From Lutraria lutraria (Eukaryota; Mollusca; Bivalvia; Venerida; Mactridae), in the NCBI GenBank assembly GCA_964023205.1, contig OZ026837.1, forward strand, positions 17,285,634 through 17,349,633: a DNA stretch of 64,000 nt, written 5' to 3'. The notes below the pieces were generated by a model. The model searched no databases. It was not told where the DNA came from and saw nothing but the letters and a program-made list of their open reading frames with translations. Shown here one piece after another: positions 31,483-43,861 of the stretch. How positions within the stretch are numbered: position 1 is the first letter of the stretch; the number at the start of each line of letters is the position of its first letter. The position numbers and the translations under genes are program-made.

Positions 31483-34400
31483 ATGGCGGGTCAGGTACCG
31501 CAACATAAAAAACTTAAATTAGAATTAAAAGAAGGTGATCGAAGTGAATATGAACGCATTTCTTCTAGTTTAAACAAGTGTCAAAACATTAACCAGGCTG
31601 TTGAAGGTCTTATTTCAAAAGAACATTTTTGCTTCGTTAAATTAAAAAACTGTAATGGTGCATATCCTGTCACTTTCTCTAAGGCATGGTGTGCTGACAT
31701 CAGAAACGCAGAAGTAGACGATGATGCCATCTTGAAAGTTAGAGTGCGTTTTTCTGATTTATTCAATGTTGAATTATTACAAAACATATTACACAAGTCG
31801 AAAAATGTAAACATGAGCAGGATGCAGATGCTGCTCTTCGACAGACTTGTTCGTTTTTTGGACACAATAAATGGTAAGCTTCTATTTCTCACCAAAATCA
31901 AATATAAAATATGAAACCAATCCCGGAAATATTCTTTTCAAGAGTTATTGCTCTGAAACCCAAATTAACGGAAAAACGGATGGGGTCGCACATTATCAGT
32001 GTTCAAACTAATTTTTTTAAAGCACTAGCCCGAACTATATGTGGACTGTTGAAAATAAGCAATTTACCACTAGCCCGAATACACAATTTTTAGAAAATTC
32101 ACTAGCCCGATAGGAAATTTACTAGCCCCAGACTGTGGACTAGTGGGTTAGCATGAAGACTGTATTATCAAGGACTTATATACATACATGGATTCGCAAC
32201 TGCTAAAAATAGCTCAAACGATATCGTTCGGCGATCCCACAATGCATTGCTTATACTCGGCTGTAATTGGGTGTTTACGAATTTGATTATACTAAAAAAA
32301 CTCTGGCAATTGGGCACGGGAAATTTGTAAAGGATGCAACAAATTCCTTAAAGATATTGAGATACATTTATAATCCACAAAGTCTTAAGTATAAGCATTG
32401 AAAAAGGCATCAGTCGAACATTTTAAATTCCAAGATGGCGGACATCTATTATAATCCTTTCGTCTCCGAGATTAAAGATTCGGAATACCACGGATATTTT
32501 CGCTGTTATTATCATTCGGATTATCACGGATATTTTCGCTTTTGTAAACAATAGCTTGTATTCCCATTGATTCACGTCTTATTATCGCGGGATTTGATTA
32601 CTTTAAACTGTTAATACGGAAGTTGCGAATCCATGTATGTATATAAGTCCTTGGTATTATGCCCTTCCGCCATTTTGAATGGCGGGGCAGTTTTGTGTAA
32701 ATCAATTTTTTCTGAAACCAAAAATAAAATGTATTTATGATACGTAATGTTATTAGATAACTTTATAAGAAAAGAATGTAGTAATTGATAATTGTCCATT
32801 GATTCATATGTTTTTACAGATGTGAGCAGAGTCCTGGAGAATCATCAGGAAAGCACAGAGGTTGAATGGGCTGCTCTATTTGGAACTCATGTTTTACGAC
32901 CACTGACTGTGGACAGTATGATTTTAAGTGATAGTGATAACACAAGAATGGATGAGTGTCCTTGTGGCTGCCAAACTCCAGTTTCAGTGGGAGATACCAG
33001 TATGGGTAGGCATAAAATTATACATCTGAACTTTACTGATAGGCACCATGTGATTTATACTCAATCTCGTGGGGTTTTAATCTTAAAGATATATGATTGT
33101 GGAATCATCTAACTTTGCTAGTTTGAAATATTGCACAGGTGACCAAAATAATATATTTTCGTCAGGTGTTTTCTTTATGACATAGTTTGTAGACTGAAGA
33201 GGGTGTCTTTGAAAATTTCTTTGAAACCATGCAATTTTCCAAAAATGTCCAAGTTCTCCTGGAAATTACATTCCATGATAAGATTCCAAGCAATGTCCCA
33301 TCACTAGTGATTGCAATCAGTCCATGAAAATTTCGTTGATTAATCAGATGCAAAAGTCAGTGATTAATCGATTAAAACTGATTAAATAAGAAATAATCAA
33401 ATATGTTACTATTTTGAATTTATCATCCCTTACACCAATTGAATAGCACAAAATCAATAAGAATTGAAATATTAAATGATTTAACATTATTAAGATGTTT
33501 GAGTAACCATCACCTCATAATATACTGATTATTAAACAAACTACACTGGGCCAGAATAATGCTGCATTTATAGATACAGCTTGAACAGCATCATCTTTAA
33601 AGTAAAACCGTGTAAGGTCTGCAGTACTATAGTCAAGAACTACAACTATGTACAGAAATCAACAATCCGTTGACGAAATGGGAGCATCGCCACGTCAAAG
33701 ACCATTCGTCAATGATTTGCTAAAAAAAAGATTAATCAGAACATCACTACCCATCACTAGTCTCTCATAACTTAATCACAGCATAACTAACTGTAAATAC
33801 AAAATTAATAAGTTGATGTTATTCAACTTAATATAAGTGCAATGGTATCCTGATTAATCAGTGGTATCTCAGTTTATGTCAATTGAAATATAAGACCTAT
33901 ACACATTCAATTACAATGTACAAATTTCATTCTTCAAGTAGAGGATATCAAATAACTGAGTAACTGTTAGTTTATTATATGCCATCAGAAGGTCGTATTT
34001 TAGCTAGAAACTTAAGATGTTTTATGTTTTACTTGTAATAAAAACATTCCGAAATTTTCTTTTTTAATCACGAAGTACATATAGAAATGTAGCACAGTAT
34101 TTTTTGGATGATATGGCAAAAGATAAGTAAAGGCATCTGACAACATTTTTATGAGATATGGCTAAAGAAAGGCATTATGTACTGGTTTTTATATATTGTT
34201 TCAGAGCAAATAAAATATATTTGAGATTCTTATATTTTACATTCATTATACCCCAAAAGAAAGTGGGGGCTATATAGAAGTTTATTTGTCTGTCTGTCTG
34301 TCTGCCCCAAAACTTATTCGCTCTGTTACTTCGTCATTCATTGGAGGATTTTGAAATAACTTACCACAAATGTTAACCTACACTAGAGGATGTGTTGCAA

Positions 34401-35101
34401 ACAACTCACCTGGCTGTAGCTGTAAGGTCTTTGCAGCATGTAGGCGTATTTGTCACCTTGTTTTATCTATTGTTCTGTATAATTACTAAATTCAAAATGC
34501 TAATGGGCCTTTAATGTTGACAACTCTCATTGAATTTATTTCAGGACATGAAAGTGTCTGGCATGGCAGTGTAGATGTTTCACTTGGTGGATGGACAAAT
34601 GTAGCAATATGCGACACTTCTGAAGACCCTGAAGCCCTGGAAGAAGAGAGACAATCAGATTTTGAACTTAAACCACACGATATTGATGATAAATGGCAAC
34701 AGATAATAGCACAAACAATTGTTCTTTCATTTGTGAGAAATATTGGAGTTGTTCCCACCGTTGCTATTTCTAAAAAAGCGTTAAAAATCTTCATGTACGA
34801 CTGTGACAATGATTTGTTGTTTGAAAGCACTCAGATGAAGTTATTCGGAGAGAGAGGGGAGCCAGTGCTGTGTATACATACAGTGTTAGCCCTTTGGTTT
34901 GCCATTAATCACTGTCATTTCTGTACAGGCACTAAATCGTCTCATATACAATTTGGCTACAAAGCTGATTTCTATTCTTTTTTGGATCAAACTGCGATGA
35001 ACACGTACAAAGACAAGTTGCATAACTACAACTGTAAGTTTGGCGAGATGAATATGAAAGAATTTTCATATGACAGTTATGAGACAGTAAAATTTTTGTA
35101 A
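31483..35101 (+). CDS. Uncharacterised protein with candidate PD-(D/E)XK nuclease core, 3 exons
   Basis: Exons 31483-31873, 32820-33005 and 34545-35101 join with GT/AG ends and matching phases (1, 1) into 377 residues plus stop. Residues 1-130 are basic, then mixed helical, beginning with a Lys-rich stretch. Residues about 176-180 form a CPCGC cluster that could bind metal. The third exon reads HESVWHGSVDVSLG (194-207), DFELKP (231-236) and WQQIIAQTIVLSF (243-255). The arrangement E195...D203...E233-x-K235 followed by Q245/Q249 fits the Glu-Asp-ExK-Gln pattern of RecB/lambda-exonuclease-like PD-(D/E)XK folds. Further on come VPTVAISKKALKIFMYDCDN and a Phe/Tyr-rich end. The intact frame across three exons argues for a functional gene. 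No named family could be assigned; nuclease activity is inference. It lacks a signal peptide, so an intracellular role is likely. Confidence 0.8.
33985..34240 (+). mobile_element. MITE family M6 copy, left part (intron 2)
   Basis: It shares TAATAAAAACATTCCGA, CACGAAGTACATA and GGCTAAAGAAAGGCATTATGTA with 11442-11734. The right end (ATTGTTCTGTATAATTACTA..AATGGGCCTTTAA) is at 34472-34515, so another repeat has been inserted between them. Confidence 0.6.
34243..34471 (+). mobile_element. TATACCCC-type repeat inserted in an M6 copy
   Basis: It begins TATACCCCAAAAGAAAGTGGGGGCTATAT followed by GTCTGTCTGTCTGTC. A related sequence starts at 36900 (TATACCCCGCAAACAAAGTTTGAGAGGGGG). The short inverted repeat CCCC...GGGG at its head can fold. 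It splits M6, which shows relative age. Confidence 0.5.
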
Positions 35102-36689
35102 AGGATTTAAATGTTTCCTAAAATATGAGTGCCGCTTGGCTGTATGAACTATGTACAAGCATTTCAAAATCACTATATTATTTGTTGTATAACTTTCTAT
35201 GCTTCTTTATTGATATACCTTAAAACTCCTATTAAAGGCCCCAGGGACATAACATTTTCCAAAACGGGGGGGGGGGGGGGTGTGTGTGTGTCTATTAAGA
35301 TGAGTTTTTCATAAATAAGCGATTGAGATATGCAAGTTTATTAAGGTTTACAGCATCAATAAATAGCCTACGATACCTTAGTCGAGTAAGTGTTAAATGT
35401 TTACGGCATTTGTAAATGACCTTCGTGACCTTAGATTGTGTTCATCTATTCAATTTTAATGGATATATAATATTTTTGTTTATGTTTAAAAGTTGGATTT
35501 CGAAGGATTTGAATTTTGTATTAACTCTAAAGTGTTCAGGGCTTGGTGAGTGGATTTAAAAAGGGGGGGGAATAGGGTAGGGGGGCTTTAAATAGGAATT
35601 TTACGGTATACATATTTTCTCTTATACTCCCTTATAGTGGAGCAATGATACTCAGGTATACCGGTATATTGTGATACAGCGTCGAGCCAATATGTACCAT
35701 GGTATAACATCCATGTATCGGGATATTTTCTGTAATAATTGAGCACTTAATCCATAGAATTTTTTCAATAAACCTAAATTGGTACAGTGTGTAAAACCGA
35801 TAGGTTATTTATTGATACTGATATTCTACTGGTTACACTATGTGAATGAACTACCTTATACAGTTACATCTCTATGTGGTAATACAATGTAGGTAAACAC
35901 TTGAGTTGACAGTGGCTTATTGTGTTGTTCATTACTTCACTGTATCGCAGTATGTATTGCAATACAAGTCAACTGTATTGCATAGGGTTGTGGCGAGTGT
36001 CTGAGTACTCAGATATTCATGAATCAAATTGAAAAATCGAGTATGAATAGTCGTCATTACTAAGATTCGTGGTTCGCGATCTTGTTATTTAACAAATTAA
36101 AAGTGTATTATTTGTTCTTAAAAATCCTCTTTCTCTGAATAAATATTGTCTCATCTTAGACTACTTCGTTTGCCAAGATGTCCAATCGGTTCTTTAAATA
36201 ATGATGCAGGTAAATCAATGATCTGGAAGGGAGTATGTATAAATTTAAGCCACGTAACAATATATATTGATTTACCTAATTATTCCTAAACATTTTAGCT
36301 GTCTACAGGACTGCAATTTTGAAGTTCTAATAGGTTACTTGATAACAAAAGATACGTGATTCGATTTGTGGATCGTAAGTGTTGAATCGTGGATTAGATC
36401 GGATGCCACTTACCCAACGATCCACAGCCCATCGCAATACGGGTTATGACATATCCTTGTACTCTATTATAAATACTGATTTGTTGATGCATGTAATTTC
36501 TTGTAAGCTCAACTTTAATTCTATGATACAGAAAGGCGAACAATTAATCAATGAAAAATATCATTTAATGAAACTGTGCTGTTAGGATATCAATGTTTAT
36601 TAAAACAAATAAAAAGTGAACATTTATATTGGAGCAAGGTGTTACACTCATTATTAGTATTAATGAAAATCTTCGATTACCTTAGTACA
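35102..36689. other. 3' flank of the nuclease-like gene and spacer
   Basis: AATAAA occurs near 35356 as a possible poly(A) signal. A poly-G run is at about 35266-35280. No other gene was recognised. Confidence 0.35.
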
Positions 36690-36796
36690 TACAGTACAAC
36701 CTCTGTAGAGCAACACCCTATGTGAGCTGCAAATAGTGGCCGTTGTTTAGAGGTTGTTGCTCTACAGAGTGCTGCTCTGGAGAGGTTGTACTGTAT
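36690..36796. mobile_element. MITE family M1, short variant
   Basis: Only 107 bases: TACAGTACAACCTCTGTAGAG to CTGGAGAGGTTGTACTGTA. The arms nearly meet, making it one long hairpin. Confidence 0.8.
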
Positions 36797-36897
36797 ATTT
36801 TTATGTATTGTTTTGTAATTTCTTATATTCTGTTTGAATTGTTGGTTGATATGGAAAAAAATAAATTTGTTCCATTTGAATTGGTAACATTTCTATC

Positions 36898-37250
36898 AAT
36901 ATACCCCGCAAACAAAGTTTGAGAGGGGGTATATTTGAGTTCCTGTCTGTCGGTCATTGGTCGGTCTGCGGGCATACTATTTGATTTCATGTTTGTGGAA
37001 CTAACAGTAAACTATACTTTCATATTCTTTTTAAAAGCGATTGCAATGAAATTTGAAATATGTCTTCACCATAAAGTTTAGATGTGCAAGACACAATGTT
37101 CATGCCAAGTGATCCACACATTCCAGAGTTATGTGCCCTTGAACTTTTGAACTTAGCCATACTGTACCGTGTACTATCACAATCTTAGTGTCAAAGCAGC
37201 GGCGGGAATATAAGTCACTTCTGTGACAAAGCTCCAGTTGTAGTTATACT
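36898..37250 (+). repeat. TATACCCC-type dispersed repeat
   Basis: The head TATACCCCGCAAACAAAGTTTGAGAGGGGGTATAT is an inverted repeat, followed by CTGTCTGTCGGTCATTGGTCGG. Downstream boundaries are uncertain. Confidence 0.45.
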
Positions 37251-37639
37251 TAATAGAACTGAACAGAAGCTGTAATAACTTGTACAGAATGTACATCGTT
37301 CACATATACACATGTACCATATATACACATCACATACAAACATGGTCATAAATACAATTTTAACATACATGTAACAAGCAATTTTTATCATTTTAGAGGA
37401 TCATTAATTTTTTTATTTGTCAATTATTGTTCATAACTACATGTAGGACCATTAATATACTGTATGATGATCCAAGGCTATAAGCACAATCGTGATTGAA
37501 GGCAAATTCACAAAATTTAAGAAGAGATTCTTTTACTCTACAGTTAAAGTGTAAAACAGTTCAATAATTTTATGCATACTAGGTATGCATAAAAATATGT
37601 ATTAAAAAAAATCATTTTCAATATGTATATATTTCGATT

Positions 37640-37710
37640 CGACTGGTTTCCGTTCCGTGTTGCAGTGCACCAAAGACTTTGCACAGAGTCAACGTTAAGT
37701 TTAAACTGGT
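37640..37710. repeat. Hairpin repeat H1, diverged copy
   Basis: On the minus strand, GTTGACTCTGTGCAAAG then TTTGGTGCACTGCAACACGG and AACGGAAACCAGTC match the H1 copy at 59138, with a longer loop. The second arm is close to TTTAAACTGGTTA. Confidence 0.6.
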
Positions 37711-37728
37711 TACGTTTAGGATTTATTT

Positions 37729-37792
37729 AATAAGGGAGATAACACTAACAAGTCATCCTGAACTTTTTAAATGAGTTACCTCCCTTCACACT
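37729..37792. repeat. GGGAGATAAC...GTTACCTCCC short inverted repeat
   Basis: AAGGGAGATAACACTAAC and GAGTTACCTCCCTT are imperfect inverted copies about 35 bases apart. This word pair is common in mollusc DNA. Confidence 0.5.
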
Positions 37793-37979
37793 TGAATATT
37801 GTTACCATTCAGGATGCGACGTAACACATATCATAAACAAGCGTGTGGTTACATTTATTGCTATATAATGGTGATATCTGCAGAATAATAATGGAACAAC
37901 ACATGTTTATATTATACATATTATCTTTACAACACATGATTACATTCAATGTGCGTTTGTTTGATCGAGTTTTCTACAC

Positions 37980-38212
37980 CCCTTTTCAACAGTCAGAGTC
38001 ATATGAGGCGGACAGTCAGTCACCTAACCATTGTTCCTGGGAAGAACTTGTACTAGGCTCCCACCCTCCGTAAGCAACTGCCTACTTTCTCACATAAAGA
38101 GACATGATCAGTAGCGGAGCTCAGTCGAAACCACGGCCCTCTGTAAGTGAGAGGTTACAGAGATTTGAAGTCAGCGACCTTAACCACGTGACCACGAAGG
38201 CGGGTCTTTAAA
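37980..38212 (-). mobile_element. SINE family S1 copy, near full length
   Basis: On the minus strand it starts with CGCCTTCGTGGTCACGTGG (A-box region), has a B-box-like region and ends in AGGTGACTGACTGTCCGCCTCATATGACTC followed by TGTTGAAAAGGGG. Confidence 0.75.
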
Positions 38213-38216
38213 TAAT

Positions 38217-38395
38217 TACAGTGTAACCTCTCCAAAGCAACACCCTTTAGTAGTAGTAAAAGTATGTTGTTGTTGAGAGGTTGTTGCTGTAGATACGTTA
38301 AATTAATAGTCGAATCATGCAGTGGGAAAAATAATGCTGTTGTTGAAGGGAGGTTGTTGCTCAAGAGAGGGCCACTCTAAAGAGGTTGTACTGTA
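38217..38395. mobile_element. MITE family M1 copy abutting a SINE
   Basis: TACAGTGTAACCTCTCC to AGAGGTTGTACTGTA, with both internal M1 phrases. It starts within about 10 bases of the SINE head. Confidence 0.8.
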
Positions 38396-38734
38396 CTCTC
38401 TCTATTTGATGATGTCCCCTGCAAATTCTCTCTGAATAATGTTTCTTCAAACAAATCATACCGATGAAGCAATTACACAGAACAAATCTATTAATAAATA
38501 ATTTATTCTGCCTGAAATAAACTGTTCCATATTTTAGTCTTAAGCTTCCTGCTTGGCATATATGAATAATAAAGTTGGCGTTAAAATTATATATACAGCG
38601 TAAAGAGACTTTTATGTCATATTGTGTCCAATTATTCGCATGAGAAATGCAGTATTATAATTATGCATGCTGAAGTTTTTACTAATATTTTATAGCACCT
38701 ATTCTCGCTTTACCAAACATATAAAGTTGATCAT

Positions 38735-38935
38735 TGGAGGGTCGTGGATTCGAGCCCAGCTACCGACCATATCCGAGTGTCTATATGAGAAAGTAGACGG
38801 TTGCTTACGGATAATGGGAGTCTAGTACTGGTTCTTCCCCAGAACGATGGTAAGGTGAACTGTCCGCTTAATATATGACTCTGACTGTTGTAAACTCAAA
38901 TAAAAAAAAACACACAAAAAAAACATTTAAATAAA
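38735..38935 (+). mobile_element. SINE family S1, 5'-truncated
   Basis: It begins within the B-box region (GGGTCGTGGATTCGAGCCCAGC) and runs through GGGAGTCTAGTACTGGTTCT to GGTGAACTGTCCGC, then an A-rich tail at about 38900-38935. Confidence 0.75.
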
Positions 38936-39433
38936 ATATACGCGTACTTCGAGAACACGAGCCAATCTGCGTTATCACTTATCATGGTGCAGGTTACAAA
39001 GGTGTAAAATAAATAAATATTTGTTTCTGATTACCCGATCTAGCACTCATTTCCCCGGCGACCAAGGAACGGTACACACACTTATTCAATTTTACCGTTT
39101 TTTTCCAGTTTTCGAGAGCCAAAATAAATACAAAAGTGTATAAAAAAGTTGAAGAAATTCACATATACCCCTATTTTGAATGAGAATGTAACCAGACACA
39201 ATCAATTTTAGGCTTGATACAAGTTACTAAATACACTTAGCGTTTACAATTCAGAATATTTCTACGATAATTTATAAGTACAAATGTACGGATCTTATAG
39301 TCACACAAAAATTACGGAACAAAATAAGGGCCATCAGTTGTTGATCACCATCATGTAAAAAAGGGTCACACTTTTAAAAGTACACTTTCTTTGCTATGCG
39401 TAACATAAAATTCCTCTGAATACAGACCTTGCA

Positions 39434-40038
39434 CCGAGGTTATAAAACTTAAGAACAGTCTCGCGGATCTCAAATCTCAATTCCATTCTCAAAGTATTAT
39501 GGTTGAAAACATATAGCGCTGATTGAATGTTTAAAAAATGATCACATAAACCATACTGTCATCATGACTAATATAAGAATACTGGTATCAGTATCAGTAT
39601 TGTCCGATCATAATTAACTTAGAAACATTAAAGGGGCATACCCTACAACTGACAAACATTCTGTGAAAGTGTAAAAATGTGCTAGATGTATATGTAAAAC
39701 AATATATAATGGATAATTGCAGGAAGAACATGGGTCATAAAATGACTAGTTTAGGTACTAGCCGCAAAAAAACATAACTATGAATAATAAATCACTTCCA
39801 CCCAAAAAATTTCATGACTAAATGTATGTGTCACAAATACATATTTTTTATGATTTTATTTCTAATTCGGGATGAATTTTTGGCTGAAACTTTCTTTGTC
39901 GGCTTTTTTCTTCACAAGCTTCTAATTTATCATCATTTTGCCTTAATTCTAAATGCACCAAGTTGTAGGGTATGTCCCTTTAAAAGACAAGATTTGAGAT
40001 TTGAGCTTAGTGACCGATCTCAAGTTTTATAACCTCGG
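39434..40038. mobile_element. Palindromic element M8 with CCGAGGTTATAAAACTT ends
   Basis: CCGAGGTTATAAAACTTAAGA at the left mirrors the right end, whose complement begins CCGAGGTTATAAAACTTGAGA. GATCTCAAATCTCAA and its inverted partner follow inside. It encloses another element (39628-39982). Confidence 0.7.
39628..39982. mobile_element. MITE family M7, TTAA-flanked, nested in M8
   Basis: TTAA then AGGGGCATACCCTACAACT at the left, and AGTTGTAGGGTATGTCCCT then TTAA at the right. The interior is AT-rich and non-coding. TTAA target duplication suggests a piggyBac-like source. Confidence 0.8.
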
Positions 40039-40531
40039 GGCCAGTTGTTCATAAAGCCTACGTTCATATCTGTATCCCAGGAAAACATCGTGTAAAGGCA
40101 TTAACTGTATTAATTAGGCAATCTACGTGCACATATGTTGGACAGAAAATATACTAAATGCGTAATAAAAACATAAGAATCGTTTGTTTCTTGTAATCCG
40201 ACCTACTCTAGACTTTTTATCAGGTCTGGGGAACTGCACAACTATGGTCTGACTATTTCACCTTTCCGCACCAGTCAAGAGTATTAAAAATATATAAAAA
40301 TCCCATACTTGCCTACCCTATTTTTATTGAGCATGTAGCCATGCAGCAACAAACATTGTTTACGTCAACCTGGCCTGCAGGCGAATATAATTCATAGTTT
40401 GTATTGTGCAGCGATTGTAAGTGGTTTTATGCAATGTGAAGTACAGACATACTTAATTTGATATAATACATTGTATTCAAATTTCAAACGGGCGCAATTT
40501 ACATAGAACAGGTCTAATAAATATCATATCG

Positions 40532-40603
40532 AGGGCTCAGCGCAACACTGTCGTAACTTGTTCTTATCTTAATATGAGTTACGACACTGTTGCGCTGAAC
40601 CCT
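40532..40603. repeat. Strong 27-bp-arm hairpin
   Basis: Left arm 40532-40558 (core CAGCGCAACA-C-TGTCGTAACT) pairs with 40577-40603 at 25 of 27 positions, with an 18-base loop. No other copy was noticed in the window. It could be a tiny MITE, a structured RNA or a cruciform site. Confidence 0.85.
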
Positions 40604-40689
40604 GGGACGTATACTGTGTGATGGTGTACATATTTATAACAGCTTGATAATATTACATATTCATGTTTATTTTTCTCTGTTGTTTATCG

Positions 40690-40855
40690 TCGCACCAGAT
40701 AAGCCCTCGACACTGTGGACAAGTTGCCGGTTCCTTAGTGGGAGAGTTATCAAGTTAGCACTGGTTAGAATACAGTCCAGGAAAACTGGTTAGGTGAATC
40801 GGCCGCCGCATGTAGCTGAACATTGTCGAAAAACAGCCTTAGACCCAAATGAAAA
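40690..40855 (+). mobile_element. SINE family S2, 5'-truncated
   Basis: It contains GTTAGCACTGGTTAGAATACAG and GGTTAGGTGAATCGGCCGCC, the S2 body and tail. Confidence 0.6.
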
Positions 40856-42093
40856 GATATCCAAATTAAGCGAACATGTCAAACTTGAAGACAGCTAGGT
40901 ACGTGCTGTAACATCTCTACTTTCGAATAAATAGCGAAATTAATATAACGTTACATGTATTCCAATCTATTCTGTTATCGTCATTCTGTTTAAATTACGA
41001 TACAAAAAGATAAATATGTTTACGCATTTAACTTATTCAACGAATAATTTATGCATCGTATTTGATGGATTAGTTTAAGTGTTTTGCCTAGACCATGAAT
41101 ATAGTTCAGTAACCTCTTCTGATTCTACTTATCATTTAGTAAAGTGGCTGTCGTGTTGCTGATAAATTAAACTTACTTTATTCAAAGAATAATCGTCGGC
41201 TAATTTCTATAAACCCGCCGTCTGTATTTTTTCCCATTTTGAGAAAATAGCATTTGAAGTTTGGCATAAATCAGCGAGTTAAGGGTTGGTGGAATTTGGA
41301 TTGATCCTATTTAGCGGAGACTGTCTAGAATCAGGTAAGTGTGTTCATTCATTGTAAAGAGCTAATCGAGACGAAAAATAAAGATTCCCAAATCACAATA
41401 TATATCGCCGCCAAAAATTGAGTTACTGTTTTGTAGAAATAAGCCGTCGAAACGTTAAAACAAAGTTGATTTTAATTATGCTGACGCCGAGAATGATATC
41501 CACCCCCCAAAAAACACGACAACTCAGTATCAGTCAGTCAAAAAATTCGGGAAAATTACCTCAAGGCTAATCATACTGAGCGGCTCACGTGACCACTTAT
41601 TTCTGGTACCCTGACTGTTACTCGTCCTTGACACGGTTTATATATGGCCCACATAACAAGAAATCTGTATGAGCCGAGATCCTAATTCGCCTATACAGTA
41701 TGGCGTGATTTCTTCAAGCGATTCACAAAATACATTATATGTACTATAGTATATGCACATACTGTACTAGTTAACGGACAAAATGATTTATGAAATACTT
41801 ACGTATAACATCCGATAGAGTCAGCAAAATTGCATCGCTTCCAATTTGTATTAATAATAACATTAAATAAACGATCCATTCGACATATCAAGAAAATATA
41901 AATCTTATTGAAATTTAAAACAAAATCATATGTTATGTACATCATTAGGTGTAATAATTGATAAACATGCAATATAATTCCCTGTTGGGGTAGTTATTAA
42001 ATGTTTATTTATCATTTCTGCGCATTTTGAATATACGTTTATATACAATGTATAATATGTTTATACATAATTTTGTATTTATTGTTTGATATA
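40856..42093. other. Non-coding spacer
   Basis: No gene, tRNA or inverted-repeat element was recognised. Confidence 0.35.
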
Positions 42094-42273
42094 TACAGTA
42101 CAACCTCTTCAGAGCGGCCCTCTGTAGAGCAACACTCTCTCTGTAACAATACCTTTAAACTTTCTCTAAGCTGCTATTTGCTATGAATTTAACCTCTGTA
42201 GAGCAACAACCTCTAAACAACGGTCAACATTTGCAGCTCCCACAGGGTGTTGCTCTGTAGAGGTTGTACTGTG
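42094..42273. mobile_element. MITE family M1 copy
   Basis: TACAGTACAACCTCTTCAGAG to GTAGAGGTTGTACTGTG. The interior has GTAGAGCAACA repeats of the short-arm M1 subtype seen at 36690 and 45604. Confidence 0.8.
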
Positions 42274-42584
42274 TGTATTCATCACACGTCTGCTGACTTA
42301 CTGGTTTGAAATAAAGTAATTTATCTTTCAATTTAGACTGGAAGTAGTCTGAACTAATATGCATGCGCATTGTAGAACCGTGCTTTAATTACGCCTGCAT
42401 AATTAATTATTCTTACGACAAATGTTAAGTGAATATACACGTGCGTGTATCTTTACGCGATACCAAGGACGATAAAGTTAACTTAACTGAGCAGTTAAAC
42501 ACACCTAATCGCAAACGATTAATGGACTGTTCTATAATCTAACCTTAAAGTAATACATACTAATTATACGTGTATATGCTCATA

Positions 42585-42720
42585 TAAGGAACCTGGAGGT
42601 TGCGGGTTCGAATCCCGTTAGTGGCGGGGTTTGACCGAAACCTTCACAATCGACCTTCTTTCGGGTTGAGTACTGGTTGGAACCCAGGAAGCAGTCATCG
42701 AGAGTAGTTAAAGACATATC
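42585..42720 (+). mobile_element. SINE family S2, middle part
   Basis: GTTGCGGGTTCGAATCCCGT is a near-perfect B box. Then comes GGGTTGAGTACTGGTTGGAA. The A box and tail are missing. Confidence 0.55.
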
Positions 42721-43860
42721 CTAGAGTAACTTTTCACACGAGGAATTTTCTCTTTTTTTCAGAGATGTACTTTAATATATTATAAACACAAAACAGGGTT
42801 TTAAAGTATGGTCACCATGCCCGTTTCGGAATTACACGCGTTTTTTAATATCATATATTTCTACCTTGGATTGATGCACAGATGTCAAACATTAAACAAC
42901 ATAAAACCTCACTCAATTATCACAAACTCAGTAATTTTTTTTCATATCCTTGTAGAAAAGATGTCTTAACTATTACAGAATAAAAAAACTGACATATATA
43001 AGATAATAATCAAGAAATTATGAAATGTGTATACAACGACCATGACTGGTGTCATTGTCTGGTTGCCTGCCCCTGATACTACGAGGTCAAGGGAATATTA
43101 GTCAGGGAACCAGACCTTCTGGTTTCATTTCTGCGCATTTTTAGTCCGCTGACGTTGTAGCCTGGTTCCTTGCCACGCATGAATTCCTTCGATTATTGTC
43201 GTTGCAGCATCACGCGGTTAATTTACTAGCACGTGTCCCGCATGTGATAGAAGCATACAGTGCATCATGCTTTTTTTAACCATGCGACATATGCATGTGC
43301 CGCATTCAGAATGAATTAATGATAAATTAATACGACAGTTTTTTCAGCATGATGAAACCACGCCATAATTATCGCAAATCGACAATTCACTCAATTCCTG
43401 CATTCAGTTTTAAGGGTAATAAATAAAAACAATTTACTGCCTATTGTTTAACAAATTCTACCTTATGATTTAATCAAATGCACCAAACAGTATTGCCTTT
43501 GCTATTTTGAGACTTAAACCGCTTATTCGGCGTTCCGGATTTGTTAAAACTGCTTCTTACAAGCGCGTAAATGTATATTTTCACGCATGCAGTTAAAGAC
43601 GCAAATATTAAGTTGTATTTAATTTTGTGAGAATTTAGAAAGATGAAATTTGTGCCCAGCGTAATTTCAAAATCTTAAACAGGATATCGGTGCGGGCGAG
43701 GTTGTCACAAAATAGTGGTGTCATGTAACAAGATATGGGCACAGTCTCTACCTGCGGTGACGTCTAGTATTCACGTGATTCTGAATCATATACATGTATG
43801 TAGTAGTATTACCCAGGTACACATAAACTTGGATCCTTTCGATGTTTGTTCGTTTGTTTA
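42721..43860. other. Non-coding spacer with one short hairpin
   Basis: At about 43057-43115, GTCTGGTTGCCTGCCCCTGA faces TCAGGGAACCAGAC with imperfect pairing. Nothing else was recognised. Confidence 0.35.
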
Positions 43861-43861
43861 T

